A stretch of DNA of 64,000 nt from Agaricus subrufescens (taxonomy: Eukaryota > Basidiomycota > Agaricomycetes > Agaricales > Agaricaceae), in contig CM057058.1 of NCBI GenBank assembly GCA_029945375.1, positions 2,852,001-2,916,000 of the forward strand. The letters run 5' to 3'. Positions 32,414 through 43,806 of the stretch are shown here, piece after piece. A model generated the notes under the pieces. That model was not told the DNA's origin. It made no database searches and saw nothing but the letters and a program-made list of their open reading frames with translations. The position numbers and the translations under genes are program-made. Position 1 is the first letter of the stretch, and each line of letters starts with the position of its first letter.

Positions 32414-33607
32414 TTAGGGCTTTGCGGCAGTGGATTTCGGACTTGAAGGTAGTTGCCGAACAGTTTGCCGATCCGGGATGCCATTGTTGATGCGTGATGC
32501 ATATGATGCGGCATCGGGTTTTTCCCTCTTTCCTCAACGTGCTTAACCGGCGGTCTCGGATAAATCTACATAGTTTGCAAACTGCCCACCTGAAACTTAA
32601 TTTCAAATTTCCAACTTTGATTGTTGTCTCCTCCGATCTCATTCAGGCGATTACCTTGTATGTCTACTTGTCTCGAGAATTACCCACACCTAGTTAAAAA
32701 CATAAACGAATCTTGGACAAATATGGTGCACAGTCTAATCGCCAAGCGACTGACGGACAGAGGTTCTTCCTGCGAATTAAAGCCGTGGATATAGCGTAGA
32801 ATTTGAAATAACAAATAAAAAAAATACATGCCCCCTTATGAACAAACATTGTACCGTATACAGACAGGGCCATGCCAAGCCCGGTACGTCGATCTGTACA
32901 ATGATGCTATGAGCAGGCGATACAGCGTAGAGGACCGGAAAGTCTAGCTAACGGCCGCAGCGATCAACGACTACCACGCGGGCTTTACTAGTAAGACATA
33001 AGTGCCTTGAACTCCGTACAGGTAAGGCAGAAAAAGGCAACAGTAAAACAAATGTATAGCATATAGTACTAATCTCCACGGCGTTTAGATTCGATCTGGC
33101 GATCTTTCACACAGCACCGGCGGCCAACCTGTATGAGGTCGGCGGTCGGCGATACTGGTCTAGGCGACACTTCTCTCTCTTCATAGCTGGACACTGACTG
33201 GACAGTAAACAATACGGCGTAGAAATCCGCAACAAAAGAACAGCCCAACCCTGGCTATGTCATGATGTTGGTTGCCATGTACATAGTCAGTTCGGTTCGG
33301 GTTCGGGTCATCGAAATTACAGGGACAATGTTGCCCTATCAGCACTTAAAAGGTAGAGTTAAAAATGGTGTTGAGTTTCTGGAAAATAAGTGGAACTATT
33401 GATACAAAATTTGCAATTATCATGGTGTAACGTACAAAAATAAAGGAGGGTGACATGAACCGGCACGAGCAAACGACTGACTACTTCGATGATTTCTGGT
33501 AAATTGACGACATATTTTGCTGGGAGAACGAGAAAAAGGAAAAAGAAAAAAAAAATGTGAACGATGGTTCCTTAAAATTTTACGGAGGTAGCATAAGAGC
33601 GTGCTGA
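32414..33607. other. Gene-free stretch of about 1.2 kb
   Basis: This contains the MIX23 leader (including upstream ATGs near 32484 and 32514) and the 3' flank of the zinc-finger gene. It is AT-rich from 32.8 kb, with several A runs near 33540. A short GGTTCGG-type reiteration lies around 33292-33308. I see no credible ORF. A non-coding RNA cannot be ruled out. Confidence 0.4.
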
Positions 33608-35387
33608 TCACTGGACTACATCTGACGTGCCGGTCTCCTGGGAGCCATTCCTGACCTGTTTCGGGACATAAAAGTGGACATTCCGGTAGTGCCTGTGGCG
33701 CCTAGCAACGTCGTTGAAACCTCTCCCACATCCAAATGCGCACTTGTAAGGGAATACTCGAAGACTGTTTTATCGCCCGTAAATTAGGTATTCTGTGTCA
33801 TATAACATCAAACAGCTTACTGTATACTCGAGATATGGGTGACAGCACACGTTTCCTAGATTTTGAGAGCATGTTTAGGCAACCAGACATCAGAATCAAG
33901 TACAAGGAGCGCACCTGATGGAACTTCGCATCGCAGTATGGGCAATGATGTTGCCTGAACAAAGTCAGAACCAATCCAACCTAGTAATGAGCTCGATACC
34001 CACTTTATCTTTAGGTGGACACCTTCAATGTGGCGCTGCACGAGTTGTTTCTTTCCCTCGTAGTGGCATTTATCACTGAACACGCATCGGTAGTCCTTCT
34101 TTCCACCCAGGCTTGGATCATAGACGGCGTATTCTTGCCACTTTCCTCGCAATTGCTTGGGGACAGGGTGTTTTCTGATTAGCTGACGAATTTGGAGAAC
34201 GGTGATCTCGCTGAGAGGTGTCCCATCGAGGACCCTCTGGAGCACCGCAAGATGCATAGGACTGCGTGACAATGGAGGGGGGGCATAACGTTGTTGTCGG
34301 GATTTGTTACGCTTTTCGGAACCAGACTTGCGGAAATTCGACCGTTGTTTGGCTTTTACCACGCCGCACTTTGGCACCCTGAAGGGAAGAGATAAGAAAC
34401 AAAAAAAAGAACTAAAAAAGGACATAAAGACGTACTGTTTTTTTTCTGGAAGTCTTCCAATCACCGGATGAGGACTAGGGGTCCTGATGGGGAAACCTGT
34501 TAGTGTGGCGTCGTGATTTGGGCGCTTATTGCTTACGAGTGGCATGCGACATCGCTCCCAGGTTCTGAGATCTGGGGTCGCGCGAGTTTTAACCTGTTGA
34601 GAACTTCTGGAAGACCAGAAAGTTCGTCGTCACTGTCAGATGAAGAGACATATCCTTCACCACAATAAAGTTGTGGTGAGTTACGTCGAGACCCTCCTGA
34701 TTCAAGTTGGAGAGGCGGCAGGTCAACTGAAATCGGGCATTGTACGGCGGTATAGCCGGATTCAACTGAAATGCTGCAGCTAATGGGAGGATAGTGACGG
34801 CCGACTTGGGGGGGACTATCAAAAGGAGACCTGTGCTATAGTGATCAGGGCGACTTGGCCGTTTCACAGGTCCCACGGCACTCACCCCAGCGAAGAAGCT
34901 CTAGAGGATGCTTGCGCACTATAACAGCGGGGGCGACCGACGGTAAGCTGGGTATAGATGAGATCGACAGAATCAACCAACCAATGACTATGAGGGCTCC
35001 AGCCACCATGAGTCGAAGACACGCCAGTGATGTGGGTGGCAATACTCGCGTGTTCGCTCATTAGCGGGCCCAGTGGCAAACGACCATCGAAGCCTACGAT
35101 TATATACGTTGAACAACCATGTGTATGAACTTTAGAGCCGTAAGAATACTTACTTTCCGTCTGAACAGGCCTTTGTGCATTCAGTTGTATAATCATGCCA
35201 AGTCACAGCGATGAGGGAGGATGAGAGAAGAGATTACCAAAGGACAATGAGGATATTCAAGGACGGGGGTGAGTCCCAGAGTCTGTGGCACGGTAGTATG
35301 AACTACTCACCGTAGAATGGGCTGGATAAAAGTCTTTGGCGGGTAATAGGAGCTACGAAAATAAGTAGTGGGGGTATAGTGGAACAT
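33608..35387 (-). CDS. C2H2-like zinc-finger protein (putative transcription factor)
   Basis: About eight exons were reconstructed from splice phase. Exon 1 is MFHYTPTTYFRSSYYPPKTF, followed by a 17-base exon that gives RPVQTE. Next come FDGRLPLGPLMSEHASIATH, a Ser-rich acidic exon (SSSDSDDELSGLPEVLN), the basic RNKSRQQRYAPPPLSRSPMH, and a central domain with LRGKWQEYAVYDP. The finger part reads CVFSDKCHYEGKKQLVQRHI and EGVH, then HHCPYCDAKFHQ and KCAFGCGRGFNDVARRHRHY ending RNVH. These Cys/His spacings resemble divergent tandem C2H2 fingers found in basidiomycete regulators. The stop is at 33608. Individual exon borders in the first half are tentative. The DNA target is unknown. Confidence 0.65.
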
Positions 35388-36034
35388 GACAATGAGGAGC
35401 TGGAGCGGATGGAAGGAGGGGAAGTATGAGCAACCTTGTTGTCCGTCGTTGGGTTGTATTTAAGTCCGCGAATTCAGGTGCGGTATATATAAGGACCTGC
35501 AAAGGGACGAAACGGGTATGTCTGGATCAAAATAAAATAAAATAAAATAAAATAAAATAAAATGTGCCGACGGTGTGTCCCAGATGGATTATGCCGTGGG
35601 AGAGCCGAGAACCCTGGAGCGACATGGACGCCACACAGGAGAACACGGGCTCACATTGCAACGTACCTCTTTCACACAAACCATTCGTACATATGTGGTA
35701 ATAACCGGCTTTTTGATTCAAGCCTGATGACCATCACTTCGGCGACAGAAAGGGGATATTGTAATCGTTAACCGATTCCATTTTCAACAGCTGGATCCCC
35801 CACCTTGAGCCTTAAAACATTAGTATTAATCACACGGGTAGGGTCGGCACCAAGAACGGGGTTTTTGATGGCAAAACATAATTGGTCATTATACATCAGA
35901 ACAGACAGGTATACAGGAAAGGGCCTGATTGCGAAGCTAAACTAGAATCAGCTCTCAGACATTCATCGAAGGCCGACTTGACCAAAAGCTCACCTGACCG
36001 ACAACTTCGTTCTCGTTGGTATAGGGATGGTGGG
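35388..36034. other. Intergenic region upstream of the zinc-finger gene
   Basis: A 647-base spacer between two minus-strand genes. It carries the AAAAT microsatellite and no credible gene. Short open frames here lack splice partners. Confidence 0.4.
35529..35563. repeat. (AAAAT)7 microsatellite
   Basis: Seven uninterrupted AAAAT units lie about 140 bases upstream of the zinc-finger gene start codon. On the sense strand of that gene it reads (ATTTT)7, a possible poly(dA:dT) nucleosome-excluding element. Confidence 0.97.
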
Positions 36035-36664
36035 TCAGTCAAAAACTGCTGGTTCAAACGCGACTCGATCAGAGTTGCATGACTGTTGGATGCTCCAGTC
36101 CTCGTCTGCTTCATCGGCAGGCGCCATAGTGGTATCCGTATTCAAAGACTGGTGGGAGAAATGGAAAGCCCCAGGAGGTAAGGACTGTGTGCCTCTCATG
36201 CCCCGCTGCTTTCGCAAGGGCTTGGTGGCTCTGTTCGTCTTACTACCTAAGGGCTGAGAGTTATTACTGTCACCGGGATGGTCGTCAGTCAACACGATGT
36301 CGGGTTCAGTATCGCTGCCGCGATCCGCTGAACGAGAACGTTTCTTATTCGTGTCAGGAACTGCTGAGCGGGCAGGAGTTCGCCTAGGAGAACCAAACAG
36401 ATCGCGGTTGATGTCCTTGGCTGATGAAAAGATGGTTGTGGTGGATTGGGCCTTGTTAAACGCCCGTGAGCTCGGCGGGGTGATGTATCCCTCCGTCACG
36501 CCTGGCAGATGGTAAGCAGGTTTCACATGGGCGGTATACAACCGTACTTTTTCTGACGCGTGCGGCAGTGCTGCGTAGCTGGGCAGTGAAATCGGTGCTA
36601 CAGGGAGGTTAAGCATAGTTTGCCGTAGGATGATGGCAGGCATACTCGGTTGAAGCAGACGCAT
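36035..36664 (-). CDS. Hypothetical protein, basic and disordered, possibly nuclear
   Basis: A single open frame of 209 residues starts MRLLQPSMPAIILRQTMLNL and contains TEGYITPPSSRAFNKAQSTT, LFGSPRRTPARSAVPDTNKK, RSRSADRGSDTEPDIVLTDD and KPLRKQRGMRG. It ends FEPAVFD. It is rich in Ser, Pro, Arg and Lys. The RRTPARSAVPDTNKKRSRS stretch could be a nuclear localisation signal with proline-directed phosphosites. EPDIVLTDD resembles a SUMO-interaction motif. I do not recognise a domain. It may be a single-exon gene or the 5' exon of something longer; no obvious donor forces the latter. Confidence 0.5.
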   Translation of the reverse strand: MRLLQPSMPAIILRQTMLNLPVAPISLPSYAALPHASEKVRLYTAHVKPAYHLPGVTEGYITPPSSRAFNKAQSTTTIFSSAKDINRDLFGSPRRTPARSAVPDTNKKRSRSADRGSDTEPDIVLTDDHPGDSNNSQPLGSKTNRATKPLRKQRGMRGTQSLPPGAFHFSHQSLNTDTTMAPADEADEDWSIQQSCNSDRVAFEPAVFD

Positions 36665-37217
36665 AATTAGTCTCCGCAGGCGGCCGCTTCAGCGGGTCGG
36701 CCATCGCTTACAATGGCAAGAGTGTCAGTGCTCGGATCAGGCGCAGGTCACGTGCGTCCCGGAATCGGTTTCCGCGTAAGGAAGGATGTACGGAACTTTT
36801 TGGTGCGTGACGACGGGGGCAGGACTCAGGAGTCAGGGAGTTGGCTCGATGGTCCGTCCCGCGTGTGTTTGCCGCTGTGGGGGCCGCGAGCGTGCAGGAA
36901 GCACTGCAGGCTTCCATTGCATCGGGAGCCTGGCAAGTGGGACAATACACAACTCGTGGGCGTGTTCTGTGTCGTGCGCAGCGGCAAGGCAGGCTTGTAT
37001 CTGCGGCGGGGAGCGGCTGCAGCTCGCGGTGTGGCGGGGCCGTGGACGGGGCTCGGGAGATGTGGGTCTCTCGACACGGAAGGCCGGCTGTGGGAGATAG
37101 AACAGGCTACCGCTTCCGGCCCGTGCACATGAGCTCCTGATCTTCTTCTCACCTCGTCGTCCACTACGGCGTCCTCCTCGCGCTCAGCGTGGGCTCGTCT
37201 CCCACTTTCCCTCTTGT
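36665..37217. promoter_or_regulatory. GC-rich divergent promoter region
   Basis: This 553-base spacer between the orphan (minus) and the kelch gene (plus) is strongly GC-rich from about 36.7 to 37.1 kb and is open in several frames on both strands. A CACGTG lies at 36749-36754 (GGTCACGTGCGTCC). The multi-frame openness follows from GC content and is not evidence of coding. Confidence 0.5.
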
Positions 37218-40200
37218 ATGGCTCGCAATATACCCCTTTTCCTTCTCCTCCTCTTCCACCTAACCTTCGCAGATGATATTGCTACGAACACTCCGGTACC
37301 CCCACTTCAGTGGATCAACCTCACCAATCTTCTTCGGGGAAACTCGCCACCCCCACTCAAGGATGCTGCCATAGGATACGACGAAGTTAGGTACATAATT
37401 TTCCCTGATTTTCTACTGCCTCTCAAGTCGTCGTGCCAGTCGCTCCATCATTCTGTTTGGGGGTGAATCGGAGGGTGGCTTTCCACAAGGCCAGACATAT
37501 CTGTATGTTTCTCATTCTCCGATAAGCCTTTGTTCTCAACAGGATTCAGGCTGGACCTTGATTCTCTAACCTGGGACGTTCCTTCTCCTCCTCCGGGTCT
37601 CCAGCGAACACCACCGGCTAGGAGTGCTGCCCTTGCTGGAGAAGATTTTGCGGCTAGCAAGTACGTTTGCTTCCTAATCATTTACTTATTTGTTCATTTC
37701 GCCTTCTCAGCCGACGTGCCTTTGTCGTAGTTGGAGGCAAAGGGTCTGATGGAAAGCCTCTTTCGGATGTTTGGGTGCGCTGTCCTCCGTTTTTAGTGCA
37801 TACTTTTTAGTTCATCTGGAAGCAGGCCTTTGACTTCAACAATCAATTTTGGTCGACCGTATCCGTCGCATCTGGTGGTCCTTCTGCTCGATGGGGTGCT
37901 TCCGGCGGTATTGACCCCCGTGTAGCACCTTCCCAGGATCCTGTCGTCCCGGGCCCGAACAATACCTTCTACATGGCAGGCGGTACTGATGGTGCGAAAG
38001 CTTTCCCCCTGTCTGAAGTGTGGAGGTTGCACCTCTCTGGGACTCTATCCTCCAACCTTCCAGATAGTGCATCTGGCAGCTGGGATCGTATGACAATAGG
38101 TTCATTTCCAGCAAGAGTTGGCGATGGAGGCACCATCGTCGGTCAGCAGCTTGTTGCCATGGGTGGCTGTGGCGTGGCTCAAACCAACGCCTCCTGTGCC
38201 AGCCAGGATTCTTTTGTGATCGACGTAGAGCGAAAGTCTGGCATATCTCCAGCGGCATGCCCTATTCCGCGACTCGGTCCTGCAGTGACTGCCAATTTTA
38301 ATCCATTTACTCCCTCATTCGCTTCCCAGGCCTTCATGGTGCTGGGTACATATAACCAGTCATTATGGAAAGACGATGGCAGCCTTGAGAAAGGTGGAAT
38401 TGTATGTGTCTTTTTTTTAAACCATTTTCTCGCTAATGACAAATTATGTCCAGGATATTCTCGATATCAACGTCGGTACTTGGACTCGAGTTGTGCCGTC
38501 TGGCGATCCAGGAACGTCTGGGTCGCAGACATACCCCAGTCCACGTGAAGGTGCATCCATACTCTCGTACCAGATGGGTTTGGTAGGTACTTCGCGTAAC
38601 TCTTCTGCTGATACCATCGTACGTTGTTCCGTTATCACCTTTTCAATCTATTCCTTACGTACACACTCACATAAAGATCTTCGGTGGCCGAGATTCATCC
38701 GGAAAGTATATTTCTGAAGTTTGGTTATTACGCGCTTATAAGGGATCCATCACAACATCAAATTCTCAGTGGGACGGTTTTGGCAATGGTCGCCTTCAAA
38801 CTGGCATTGCGGCTGATGGCCAAGGGGTCAAAATTCAATACCTTTCCCAGTGCGCATCGCCCATTGCAACCTCGACATCACCCGCTTCAACCTCTAGTAC
38901 CACTCGTCCGAATCCAACTCCGAGTCCGACGAAAAGACCTGTGGCCTCCGAAGCCCCGGTATATCGGACATCTATATCACACAAGCTACTTGTGGTACTT
39001 TCGCTAATCGTAATGCAAACCGCCATAATCATTTTTCGGAATCCTATCTCACCTGCCTTTGCCTATGTCTTTACGGCGATCGGTATTGGGGGCTATGCCT
39101 TGGGTATTACAGGCTTGGCCCTAGCCTTCACTACCATATCCATTGCACCGAGTCTGGAGAAACGCTCACTTTCATCGCTGTCATCACCTCATCTTCGTAC
39201 GGGTCACGGTCTAGCTGGCCTTGTTCTTTTTGTATGCGTATATGCACTTGTTCCATTATGGTTTGCCATCGCCACCGCTAAATACCTACGCGGACCATCC
39301 AGAAAACGCCGCTCTAGGTCCATCGCTGCTGATACAGTCGAGGAGAAATCTGAACATCAAACTACAGGTCCAAGTCAGAGTACCCCTCAGAGTGTGCACA
39401 ACATCTCTCCGCCGTCATCACCTCGCCCGCGCACACAGTCATGGGGTCCTTCCATTCTTTGGAGGCGTAGCTTGGATGCCGGGTTTTCAAGTGACAGTGA
39501 TTCCGTTACGTCCGGGATACCGCGTGCATTTGAAGTTGTCAATAGACCGCGTCGCTTCCGCCAATCCGGTGGAGTCACAGCACCAACTGAGGCGCCACGT
39601 CCCGCATCAAGGAGTCTCGGTGAAATCGACTGGTTACTCCGAAGACGAAGTCTTAATGCAGTGGTGAGACGACTTTTTTCCTTTTGCATTGACATCATTC
39701 TAACTCTGCATTCCACTTTCTCAGGGAGAGCTTGATTATGCCATCTCACAGGCACAAAATGCACGTCATTCTACCCCAGGGACGGCAGATATTTTATTGG
39801 CCCCTGCTGATGATCAACCAGATTTCCCCGTTGAATTACCGACTGTCTTGCAGATTTTTCTCCGCTTACTCGTACACGCTTCCATCCTGGGGTTGAATGT
39901 GGTTACCCTTCATATGCTTTGGACAAACGCTTCGAGAGTTTTCTTCATACTTTTTCTAATTTGGACAATCGCTTTCTATGTCTTGATTTTCTTACTGGCT
40001 TGGAACTATCGGCCCAGTGTTTCCGTTCTTTCTACTGTCTTTTATCGCCTGCGCCATCCTCCATTGGCCCGCCCCGGGTCCGAAAATCCCTCAACGCCCA
40101 TCCCAACTTCGTCGCCTACCTCACGATTGGCATCATTCCAGAACAGTGGTCCATATCTTCATCAGCCACCCTATCGTGCTGCTACCACAGATGAATACTC

Positions 40201-40357
40201 TGGCTCTCACTTTGGTCCACGAAGTGTAGAGGCGGACGACGACGACGAAATAGACGAAGTCACGAGACAGCGAATAATTGAAGAGGAGATGGACAGGCGT
40301 GAAGTTTCTATTGTTACCGTACCCAAGCGTAGGCTATGGGTGGCTAATCCTTCTTAA
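37218..40357 (+). CDS. Kelch-type beta-propeller protein with C-terminal multi-span membrane domain
   Basis: About eight exons. A signal peptide (MARNIPLFLLLLFHLTFAD) opens an extracellular propeller. Kelch-like blades include SIILFGGESEGGFPQGQTY, VVVGGKGSDGKPLSDVWAF, FYMAGGTDGAKAFPLSEVWR and IIFGGRDSSGKYISEVW, each with the paired glycines and a trailing Trp. A Ser/Thr/Pro linker follows. Then five hydrophobic segments are seen: KLLVVLSLIVMQTAIIIF; FTAIGIGGYALGITGLALAF; GLAGLVLFVCVYALVPLWFA; LLVHASILGLNVVTLHMLW; and FFILFLIWTIAFYVLIFLLA. The cytoplasmic loop and tail are Ser/Arg-rich and acidic. Histidines near membrane segments 1, 3 and 4 recall cytochrome b561 domains. The family is not one I can name with confidence. 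It could be a wall sensor or a redox membrane protein. Confidence 0.75.
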
Positions 40358-40620
40358 AACCGCACCCATCTGTTAGTATTGTCATTATCTTTCTTCCTTC
40401 ATTCTGTGTATACCGCTCATGTGCTGAACCTGTTGACGGATTGTTGTCGTCTTTTGCTAGCTGTATATATGCGTAATTAATTTCCTGTGCTGGTATACGT
40501 AGAAAAACATGTCGGATATGGAAGTGCAAAAACAAACGAAAGACTAAATAAAGTAGGTGTCCTATGTCAAACGAAAGTGTCCAGAAATCAGGTGTAATGC
40601 AGAAAAAAAAGACAGTGGTA

Positions 40621-43607
40621 TCATCTTTCCCCCTCAACAGCAACATCTCGACGCCATTTATCCACACGGCCAAACTTAGCGGTATCACGAACCGGCGGAG
40701 GTGATGGAATAGGGACTGGAGGCTGCATCATCATCATTGGGTTCATAGGATTCATCATCGGGGTGGCCATTGGCGAAGGGAAGAATCCTGATCCCATCAT
40801 GGGAGGATTGAAGAACATACTATTATGCATTTGAGGTGGCATCATCATTGACTGCTGCTGTTGCTGCGGGAAGAATCCATATTGTGTGCGTCGCTGTTGC
40901 TCTGGATGCAAGCCTAGCGGGCGATCATCTTCATCCCCATCTTCAGCTGGGCTGACCCCCGGCGGTACTCTTGATGCGCGTAGGCCGAGTGGCTGGTCAT
41001 CATCCTCATCGCTGTTATTTGAGGGACCTTTTGCGGATACCTTGTCAAAATCAATGTCTAAGTGAGAAGATGATTGTTTGAGCTTTGTGTCACGTATAAG
41101 TGCAGCCAGAGGTTTTTCTTCGTCCTCCTGGTCCGAGTCGGCTTGTAACTGTTGATTTGACCGAAGCGCTTTACTAAGAGCTGCCGCGAGAGGGACATCT
41201 TCGTCACTGTCAGCTTCTACGGGATTTTGTGAAGTCTGGACTGGATATCTGGGTCCGACTCCGGTCGTGCGACGAGGTCCTCTGCCCTCTTCATCAGACG
41301 AACCAGCATGCCACGCAGGCTCGGAGGCTCGACGGTCAGTAACGATTGGCTCCTCATCGTCACTCTCATCATCCTCGTCATCATCCTCGCCAGCAGGTGG
41401 CGGGGGAGGCCTTCTCGTCGCACGCTGAATGGCAGGCAGCATCGGAGGTTCAATAGATACCCTTTGTTCTAGATCTTCTGATGGGACTAAGGGCCCAGAG
41501 AGTTGAGTACTCTGTTGTAGTTCCGGTGTTTGCTGCAATTGTGGTGTTTTTTTACCCTTGCGTTTCTTCTTGCCCTTCTTTCCCATCCTTTGCCTCTCCT
41601 CTTCCTCCTCCTTCTTTCTAAGCATTTCTTCCTCGAGTTTCTCTTGAGCTTCTATTTCGCGTAACTTAACCATTTCTCGCTCCCACAATTTATCCACACC
41701 AAATACCGAACGGTTGTTCGATGGACGACCGGACATAGGGGAACTTCGAGGGATCTTATCATCCTCAAATGAGAGCAACGGTTTTATGTTTCCGGATTGT
41801 CTTCGTGACAGCCCTCCCGCCGACCCTGGAGTATTCAAGAATTGAGAGGTCGGACGAGCAAGGGAGGTAGGATCGATCAAGGTACTGCTCCGTTGTAATT
41901 CACCACGTGCCATCATGGAGGGTCGTTGATCACCAGTGAAGACTCTGTTCAAGTTCAAACGTTAGGTGTGAGAAATAAGGACGAGGGAATGTGCACACCT
42001 TTGTTTGCTCCGCATTTGCGCCTTCCTCGACTCAAGGTCATCAATGAGACTTTTACCATAGAGTTTTCCCGGGAGTCTTTTCGCCGGAGCGGTTTCGACG
42101 GGAGGTTGTGGCGGAGGTTCCTCCTCCTCTACAGGAAGTTCCTCTGGATATAAGTCTATTTGCTCCCCATCTTCTTTCGCACGCGGGAGATCGTCCGAAT
42201 AAGCGTCGAAACGCCCTTCCACCGCTAAAGTGTTCCTGAAGAGTTTTTGGGCTGAAGTGAGATCATTCAAGGGATTGGGAGTAAACGAATTTGACGCTAT
42301 AGGAGCTGGCGCGTCGTAAACTCCAAGTAAAGTAGACGCTCTGCGGGAGCTTCGGGCCCCCGGAGGTAGTGGGGGTCCATCTTTTGAAAGGGTAAACCCA
42401 TCGCGGACTAGATCAACCGGCGGTGCCGGTGCTGGTGCCGATTGTAAGGGACTAGGCATAACGAGTATTTTGGGCCGCAGTAACTCAAGAGTCGTGGAAT
42501 AACGACGTTCCCTGTGGGGATTATCACCAGCGCCAGTCATGACGGAATTTTGGTCATCGTTGAGAAGGGCATGCGTTCCCAGAGATACATTAGAAATCGT
42601 TCGCGCATGAGCAGAGTATTTCGGGTCAAAGCGCGACGTCTGTGAAGGAGGCTGCAGCACAAACGGGTTATCCTCTGGGGGTTGATCTTCTTCCTCTTCA
42701 TACGTCGAGTGCGGACGGCTCTCTTCTTGTACGTCTGCAAGCAGCATTCGTGAATTCATGCTGGCCATAGAAAACGTACGTTCGTGGTGCCTCCGAGAAG
42801 ATACACTTTCAGTCGGCCCAGGAGAAATGGCGCGAGTAGAGCCAGTAGGGAAAGGAACGGCCTGAGGTGTTTCGATTAGGCCATGCATGAGGCTACCAGA
42901 GTGTGAACGTGGTCTCGCCAGGAATGTGCGGTTTATATCCATGTAGGCAGTGTCAAGAGGAGATCCAATAGAGCGTCGACGGCCATCGAAATGAGGAGCG
43001 TTTCCAAACTCTCCCTGGAAGTCCAAATTGTTACCCATACTCATAGATCTGGAATAACTAATTGCACGCCTAGGGTTTTGAAGGAACTGCTCGGCCCTCG
43101 TTAAGGGAACATGGGTCCGAACAGTGGTCGTCGGAGGAGCCGTAGCTGCCACAGAGGCGGCTTTCCCCTTCCCTTTCCTACCCTTTTCCTTCGGCATAAG
43201 AGCATCTAATCCCCAAGAAGTCAGGTCCACTTCTAGTTCTTCTTCCGCGTCCTCTTCATCATTACTGTCCGCTCCAAAGGGGTTCCGCAAAGCATCAATT
43301 GAACTTCGAGATCGACGTGTTCCAACCCCCGACTCTCGACCGCCAGCACTCCCAGTTTCACTGGGAAGAGAAATTCCGAGGTAATCGCTTTGTCTTGAGG
43401 TCATACGAGGTGGTGCGGCAGGGTTTCGACGTAGGTGTGCGAATATTGCGCTGTCTTGTGCAGAACGACGGGGAGCATCAGGATTGTCTGGATCATTGTC
43501 GTATTCTGCGGAGGGAAGCAGAGATGAATTCGAGGGAAGTGAAATAAGGTAAGAGAATTACCCAACAATGCCGCAGCTAATTGCAGGCGGGAGAAAGCAG
43601 CGGGCAT
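40621..43607 (-). CDS. Large low-complexity hypothetical protein conserved at its ends
   Basis: Three exons: 43607 to about 43562, about 43507 to 41999, and about 41945 to 40621. The first joins MPAAFSRLQLAAALLG to EYDNDPDNPDAPRRSAQDSA and DYLGISLPSETGS. The protein has about 960 residues and is Ser/Pro-rich with many RRxS sites (RRRSIGSP, RRASTLLG) that suggest AGC-kinase phosphorylation. A coiled, charged helix (WEREMVKLREIEAQEKLEEE) leads to a lysine patch (KKGKKKRKGKK). Acidic repeats follow, including DDQPLGLRASRVPPG and DEDDRPLGLHPEQQ. A Met/Pro-rich stretch precedes a conserved-looking end, RDTAKFGRVDKWRRDVAVEG. No catalytic domain is visible. A scaffold or polarity-related role is only a guess. 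Confidence 0.7.
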
Positions 43608-43806
43608 GCTGGGAGCAGTCTTGTGCCAGAGAGTGGGATAGAGATATAGAGCTTATAGATAACGCAGAAGGAAGGTGAGACACAGCGGAGAGAAGGAGAG
43701 GCAACGGCTGAGTTGGCGTCGACGGCTACTTCATCCCTGGTTCTTATGTAATCGTGATCACAGAATTATTCCATTAACCAAAGATAGAGATATAGCATGC
43801 GGGTAA

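Noticed and set aside
35529..35563. AAAAT repeat as part of a CRISPR-like or transposon terminal repeat
   Set aside because: It is a simple pentanucleotide microsatellite with no spacers, inverted ends or target duplication.
36713..37164. Overlapping open frames of 100-140 codons on both strands upstream of the kelch gene
   Set aside because: GC-rich DNA is open in many frames. No signal peptide, domain or splice structure supports them.
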